The notes under the pieces are model-generated. The model was given only the letters and a program-made list of their open reading frames with translations, did no database searches and was not told the DNA's origin. DNA of 64,000 nt, taken from contig NZ_JASAOI010000006.1 of the NCBI RefSeq assembly GCF_029953285.1, positions 103,394 through 167,393 of the forward strand, read 5' to 3'. The position numbers and the translations under genes were made by a program. The DNA is from Yinghuangia seranimata (GTDB lineage Bacteria > Actinomycetota > Actinomycetes > Streptomycetales > Streptomycetaceae). Of the stretch, positions 61,110-64,000 are shown piece by piece; position 1 is the stretch's first letter; every line of letters begins with the position of its first letter.

Positions 61110-61135
61110 CCGGGTTCGGTACTTACCCGGAAGTA
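61110..61135. promoter_or_regulatory. Overlapping inverted repeats upstream of the AraC gene
   Basis: CCGGGT (61110-61115) / ACCCGG (61125-61130) could form a stem after the ligase operon. TACTT-ACCCGG-AAGTA (61120-61135) is a perfect 5-6-5 inverted repeat that could be an operator 70 bases upstream of the AraC start. Confidence 0.4.
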
Positions 61136-61204
61136 GCCGCGTCGCTAGCATCCCCTGGCGCTCCACCGTGACCCGCCCGTGACGTCGGCGCAGGAGGCCA
61201 GGCC

Positions 61205-62098
61205 GTGCCGTACCACTCGCTGCTCTCCCCCTCGTACGAAGTGGTCGTCGCCCCGCCGCACCCGTTGTTACGCCCAGGGGTGCGGTTCTACCGGGGCCTG
61301 CGGATCAACACCGACAGGCCCCGGAAACGCCTCGAACTCCCGGTCGGATTCGCCACCCTGCTGCTCGGCTTCGACCAGCCCCTCCAGGTCGGCTCCGTCG
61401 ACGTCGACACCGGCGTGGACGACCTCGACCCGGCCGCCAAGCGCTCGTACACCTCGCTGTTCGCCGGCATGCGGACGAAGTCGGCGGTGGGGGAGCACCC
61501 CGGGTCGCTGTACGGCATCGAGGTCGTCATGCACCCGTGGGCGGCGTACGCGCTGTTCGGCGTGCCGATGCACGAACTCGCCGAACTCCTCGTCGAACCC
61601 TCCGACCTGGCCGGCGCGCGCATCCGGCGGCTGACCGAACGGCTCGCCGAACTACCCGACTGGCCCCAACGCTTCGCCGCACTCGACGAGGCGTTCCTGC
61701 GCTGGCGCGCGGCCGGACCCGGGGTGGCGCCGAGGGTGCTGCACGCGTGGGACCTGCTCGTCGGCTCGTCCGGCACCCGGCCGATCAGCGGGCTCGCCGA
61801 CGAACTCGGCTGGAGCGAACGCCAGCTCGAACGGCGCTTCCGCGAACAACTCGGCCTCAGCCCCAAGTCGGCCGCCCGCGTGCTCCGCATCCAGCACGCG
61901 CTGCGCCTGCTCATCGCCGGCCGCCCGCTCGCCGAAATCGCCACCCGGACCGGGTTCTACGACCAGTCCCACCTCAACCGCGAGATCCGCGTCTCCACCG
62001 GCCTCACCCCGGGCCGACTGCTCAGCCGCACCCTGCACGCGACGAACGAGCCGACCCGCCTGGACGGAGCCGTCACCACGCTCATGCTCGTCGAGTAG
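61205..62098 (+). CDS. AraC family transcriptional regulator
   Basis: The 297-residue protein has an N-terminal ligand/dimer domain (about 1-185) and a C-terminal pair of HTH motifs: GTRPISGLADELGWSERQLERRFREQLGLSPKSAARVLRIQHALRLL, then PLAEIATRTGFYDQSHLNREIRVSTGLTPGRLL. These are typical AraC/XylS elements. The N-terminal half resembles the DUF6597-type domain found in many actinobacterial AraC proteins (tentative). AGGAGG lies 8-13 bases before the GTG. Its position after the ligase operon makes it a candidate regulator of that operon or of neighbours. Confidence 0.92.
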   Translation: MPYHSLLSPSYEVVVAPPHPLLRPGVRFYRGLRINTDRPRKRLELPVGFATLLLGFDQPLQVGSVDVDTGVDDLDPAAKRSYTSLFAGMRTKSAVGEHPGSLYGIEVVMHPWAAYALFGVPMHELAELLVEPSDLAGARIRRLTERLAELPDWPQRFAALDEAFLRWRAAGPGVAPRVLHAWDLLVGSSGTRPISGLADELGWSERQLERRFREQLGLSPKSAARVLRIQHALRLLIAGRPLAEIATRTGFYDQSHLNREIRVSTGLTPGRLLSRTLHATNEPTRLDGAVTTLMLVE

Positions 62099-62114
62099 CC
62101 AGGGAGCGTGACGG

Positions 62115-62558
62115 CTATCCGCCTCGAAGTTCCTTCCGCCACACGAACCGCAGCCCCGACCAGTCCTCACCGACCGCGGCCACCTTCACGTCGACCAGGC
62201 CGGTCGGCAGCAGCAGATCGCGCAGGTCGTTCTCGGCGAGGTCGCTGACATGCCCCGCCGCCTTGCGCGGCCACAGCACCCACAGCGCGGACTGCTTCGG
62301 CAGCGCGGCCAACACGGCGACGTCCTCAACCAGTTCGGCGCGGTCACGGTAGAAGGACAGCACCACATCCGCGCGCGCCAACGACGCCGCAACCGTCAGA
62401 CCCTCCGGCGGATCGGGCACCTCCCACCCCTCAGGCGCATGCCGCAACAGCACACTCAGCCCAGGCTTCAGCCCGAGCTTCTTGGCCAAGGGAGTCCCCG
62501 AATAACCCGCCGAACCCGCCGAACCCGCCGAACCTGCCGAACCGGCCACGACAGTCAC
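62115..62558 (-). CDS. DUF3052 family protein
   Basis: The 147-residue protein matches DUF3052 through GTPLAKKLGLKPGLSVLLRHAPEGWEVPD, ARADVVLSFYRDRAELVEDVAVLAALPKQSALWVLWPRKAAGHVSDLAENDLRDLLLPTGLVDVKVAAVGEDWSGLRFVWRK. The N-terminus contains a Gly-Ser-Ala repeat (about 6-21) encoded by a 9-base tandem repeat and likely disordered. Function is unknown in this actinobacterial family. The GTG is 1 base after the LysR stop, suggesting translational coupling. GTG 62549 is an alternative start with GAGGTG upstream. Confidence 0.85.
   Translation of the reverse strand: MTVVAGSAGSAGSAGSAGYSGTPLAKKLGLKPGLSVLLRHAPEGWEVPDPPEGLTVAASLARADVVLSFYRDRAELVEDVAVLAALPKQSALWVLWPRKAAGHVSDLAENDLRDLLLPTGLVDVKVAAVGEDWSGLRFVWRKELRGG
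62503..62547 (-). repeat. Tandem 9-base units encoding Gly-Ser-Ala repeats
   Basis: Units of the type GAACCCGCC (two exact) with variants TAACCCGCC, GAACCTGCC and GAACCGGCC form a run near the 5' end of the DUF3052 gene. They encode GSA or a variant. Only the N-terminal flexible end is affected. Confidence 0.75.
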
Positions 62559-62559
62559 C

Positions 62560-63465
62560 TCACTGCCCAGTCAACGACAACAACTCCCGCGCAGGACCGC
62601 GCGGCTGCGTGCCGTGCCGCCACACCGCGCGCAGCTTCCGCGCCAACGGCAGGTCCGCCACCTCCACGGCGATCAGCCGGCCCGCGGCCAAGTCGTCCGC
62701 GACGGCCAGTGAACTGAGCACCGCCGGACCCGCACCGGACACAGCGGCCGCCTTGAGCGCCGTCGTGGACGCGAGCTCCAGCAGCGGCGCGGCGGGCTCG
62801 CCGTCCACCAGCTTGCCGAGCGCGGCGGCCAGCACCTCGCGCGTCCCGGAACCCTGCTCGCGCTGCACCAGCGGCGTCGCCGCCAACTCCGCCGCGGGCA
62901 CCGGCCTCCGGCGCCTCGCCCAGGGATGCCCGGGCGCCACCACCACGGTCAGCCGGTCGTGCGCCACCACCGCCGAGTCCAACCCACGCGGCGACCGGCT
63001 GCCCTCCGTGAAACCGAGGTCCGCCTCCCCGGCCAGGACCCGCGCGGCCACGTCCGTCGAGTTCGCCACCCGCAGCGACACCGCCACCCCGGGCCGCGCC
63101 TGCCGCAACGCCACCAGCCAGCGCGGCAGCAGGTACTCCGCGACGGTCAGGCTCGCCTCGACCCGCAGGCGCGAGTTCTGGTCCTCCCGCAACGCGGCGA
63201 GCCCGACGTCCAACTCGTCGGCGGCCTCCAACAGCGGCCGCGCCCAGTCCGTGACCAGCAGCCCTGCGGACGTGAGCACCGACCCGCGCGGGGTCCGCTC
63301 CAACAGGGGCACCCCGACCAGCCGCTCCAACGTCCGCATCCGCGCACTCGCCGCCGGCTGCGACACCCCGACCTCGCGAGCCGCCTTCCCCAACGACCCG
63401 AGCCGAGCCACCGCAAGCAAAAGCTCCAACGCGGGCAAGTCGGGCATCCGTGAGGAGAGCGGCAC
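62560..63465 (-). CDS. LysR family transcriptional regulator
   Basis: The 301-residue protein has the LysR HTH (about 10-65, LELLLAVARLGSLGKAAREVGVSQPAASARMRTLERLVGVPLLERTPRG). A two-lobed ligand domain follows (LRVEASLTVAEYLLPRWLVALRQARPGVAVSLRVANS, then LVQREQGSGTREVL). It resembles CysL/CbbR-like proteins with GSGTREVL. The start is GTG 63465, and ATG 63447 is an alternative without a ribosome site. It is in an operon with DUF3052. No divergent partner gene is visible upstream in the remaining 535 bases. Confidence 0.9.
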   Translation of the reverse strand: MPLSSRMPDLPALELLLAVARLGSLGKAAREVGVSQPAASARMRTLERLVGVPLLERTPRGSVLTSAGLLVTDWARPLLEAADELDVGLAALREDQNSRLRVEASLTVAEYLLPRWLVALRQARPGVAVSLRVANSTDVAARVLAGEADLGFTEGSRSPRGLDSAVVAHDRLTVVVAPGHPWARRRRPVPAAELAATPLVQREQGSGTREVLAAALGKLVDGEPAAPLLELASTTALKAAAVSGAGPAVLSSLAVADDLAAGRLIAVEVADLPLARKLRAVWRHGTQPRGPARELLSLTGQ

Positions 63466-64000
63466 GCGCCCAACCCTATGCGCCGACGAGCCCCCACACC
63501 CGCCGCGACCTGCCGCCCCTCCACCTGGCGCGAAACCCCCGCGCCGAACGGACGAGGGGCCGTAGTGGGGGCGTGGTGCCTGTGGCGAAGCCGGGCTCCG
63601 TGGTCGGGCCGTGGCCCACTCCGTCGCGGCAGCGCGCAGTCGGCGTGCGAGCGAGCCGCCATGTGCCGGGCGGGGCTCGGTCGTTGCGGCGTGGAGACCT
63701 CCCGGCCTGCACCGTCCCGGACCTGCACGCCGGCGGAGGCAACCTCCCCCTCCCGATTTGTGATTGTCCGCGCGGCCGAACGGCTGTCAAGGCGCGGTGG
63801 ACCGGTCCTCGACGGGTGGCCTGTCCCGGGTTCGAGGGGGCGCCTTGACAGCCGCCCGGCCGCGCTTAAAACCGCGGCAACTATCGGGAGGGGGAGGCGG
63901 TGTGGAGGCGCATCGGGTGCGTTGCGTTGCCGGGCTGCGGTCCCGGCGTGGGGCGGGCGGCCACCTTTGACGACCGGTGACCGGCCCCTACGGACCTCCT
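63466..64000. other. Gene-free terminal region of the window
   Basis: No convincing coding sequence is found. Short open frames on both strands give Arg/Pro-rich sequences typical of random GC-rich DNA. A small hairpin GGCGCG / CGCGCC lies at 63527-63545. The main structure is the nested inverted repeat described separately. A promoter for the LysR gene should lie at the left end. Confidence 0.6.
63743..63897. repeat. 155-base nested long inverted repeat
   Basis: The outer arms CCTCCCCCTCCCGAT (63743-63757) and 63883-63897 are perfect. The inner arms 63770-63795 and 63840-63865 are 26 bases with 24 matching. The central loop 63796-63839 contains a further CCTCGA / TCGAGG pair (63807-63812 / 63832-63837). 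Unpaired parts lie between outer and inner arms (12 and 17 bases). Symmetry at three levels argues for a folded RNA or DNA structure, or a small non-autonomous element. Terminal direct repeats flanking it were not found. Confidence 0.7.

Noticed and set aside
63821..63840. tRNA T-arm-like GGGTTCGAG sequence
   Set aside because: The flanking bases do not form the required five-pair stem and no acceptor, D or anticodon arms are present. It belongs to the loop of the large inverted repeat.
63743..63897. Integron attC site
   Set aside because: The conserved core-site triplets and an integrase or cassette array are not seen. The structure is kept only as an unexplained inverted repeat.

Overview
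The window is about 64 kb of very GC-rich DNA with dense, short-spaced genes, many GTG starts and many 4-base GTGA or ATGA stop/start overlaps. The gene families (SigB/F-type sigma factor, LAxTG surface protein, FxSxx-COOH peptide system, DUF3052, DUF3105, DoxX, SPFH plus NAD-kinase pair) point to a mycelial actinomycete chromosome, most likely Streptomycetales or Streptosporangiales. The order-level guess is inference. No rRNA, tRNA, CRISPR array, transposase or integrase was recognised.

Layout. 1-9.4 kb: the end of a carboxylate-amine ligase / circularly permuted ATP-grasp fusion, pyruvate carboxylase, a stress-type sigma factor, and an MFS exporter divergent from a MarR regulator across a 35-base perfect palindrome. 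9.5-14.3 kb: a polar amino-acid ABC transporter operon that includes a class I glutamine amidotransferase, divergent from a LacI regulator with two palindromic operators. 14.3-21.3 kb: a PD-(D/E)XK-type protein with an orphan C-terminal copy, an unusual LADTG-motif membrane protein, YibE/F, a WD40-like protein, DoxX, uracil-DNA glycosylase and a hemerythrin-like protein.

21.4-30.1 kb is the most distinctive region: a complete FxSxx-COOH RiPP system. It comprises a precursor ending in F-N-S-A-F (FxsA), a radical SAM/SPASM maturase (FxsB), a separate HEXXH-domain protein, a TIR-like FxsC and a giant multidomain ATPase/TPR protein (FxsT). A 191-residue gene of unknown function points toward it. 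The peptide is probably crosslinked by FxsB. The TIR/STAND-like partners suggest a signalling or conflict role, but that is inference.

30.2-45.5 kb is mixed: a steroid/fatty-acid-type P450, a divergent NAD-kinase-like protein with an SPFH partner behind a twin inverted repeat, universal stress protein, a TetR/old-yellow-enzyme operon, a DUF3105 lipoprotein, MaoC hydratase, STAS, an ECF sigma factor with a SnoaL-like tail, DUF1275, glucose-6-phosphate isomerase, and an SDR divergent from a GntR regulator and thiolase. 45.5-61 kb is a CoA-dependent catabolic region: alpha/beta hydrolase, amidohydrolase, two acyl-CoA dehydrogenases, a FAS1-like dehydratase, three enoyl-CoA hydratases and two acyl-CoA ligases. 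An 18-base palindrome in front of the amidohydrolase operon recurs, at 15 of 18 positions, in front of the large dehydratase-to-ligase operon, suggesting one regulon. 61.2-63.5 kb holds AraC, DUF3052 and LysR genes, and the last 535 bases contain only a large nested inverted repeat.

Short tandem repeats are scattered through the window (9 to 18 base units). The largest is a 13 x 14-base array between the beta-propeller lipoprotein gene and an acyl-CoA dehydrogenase gene, and one lies inside an acyl-CoA dehydrogenase reading frame.
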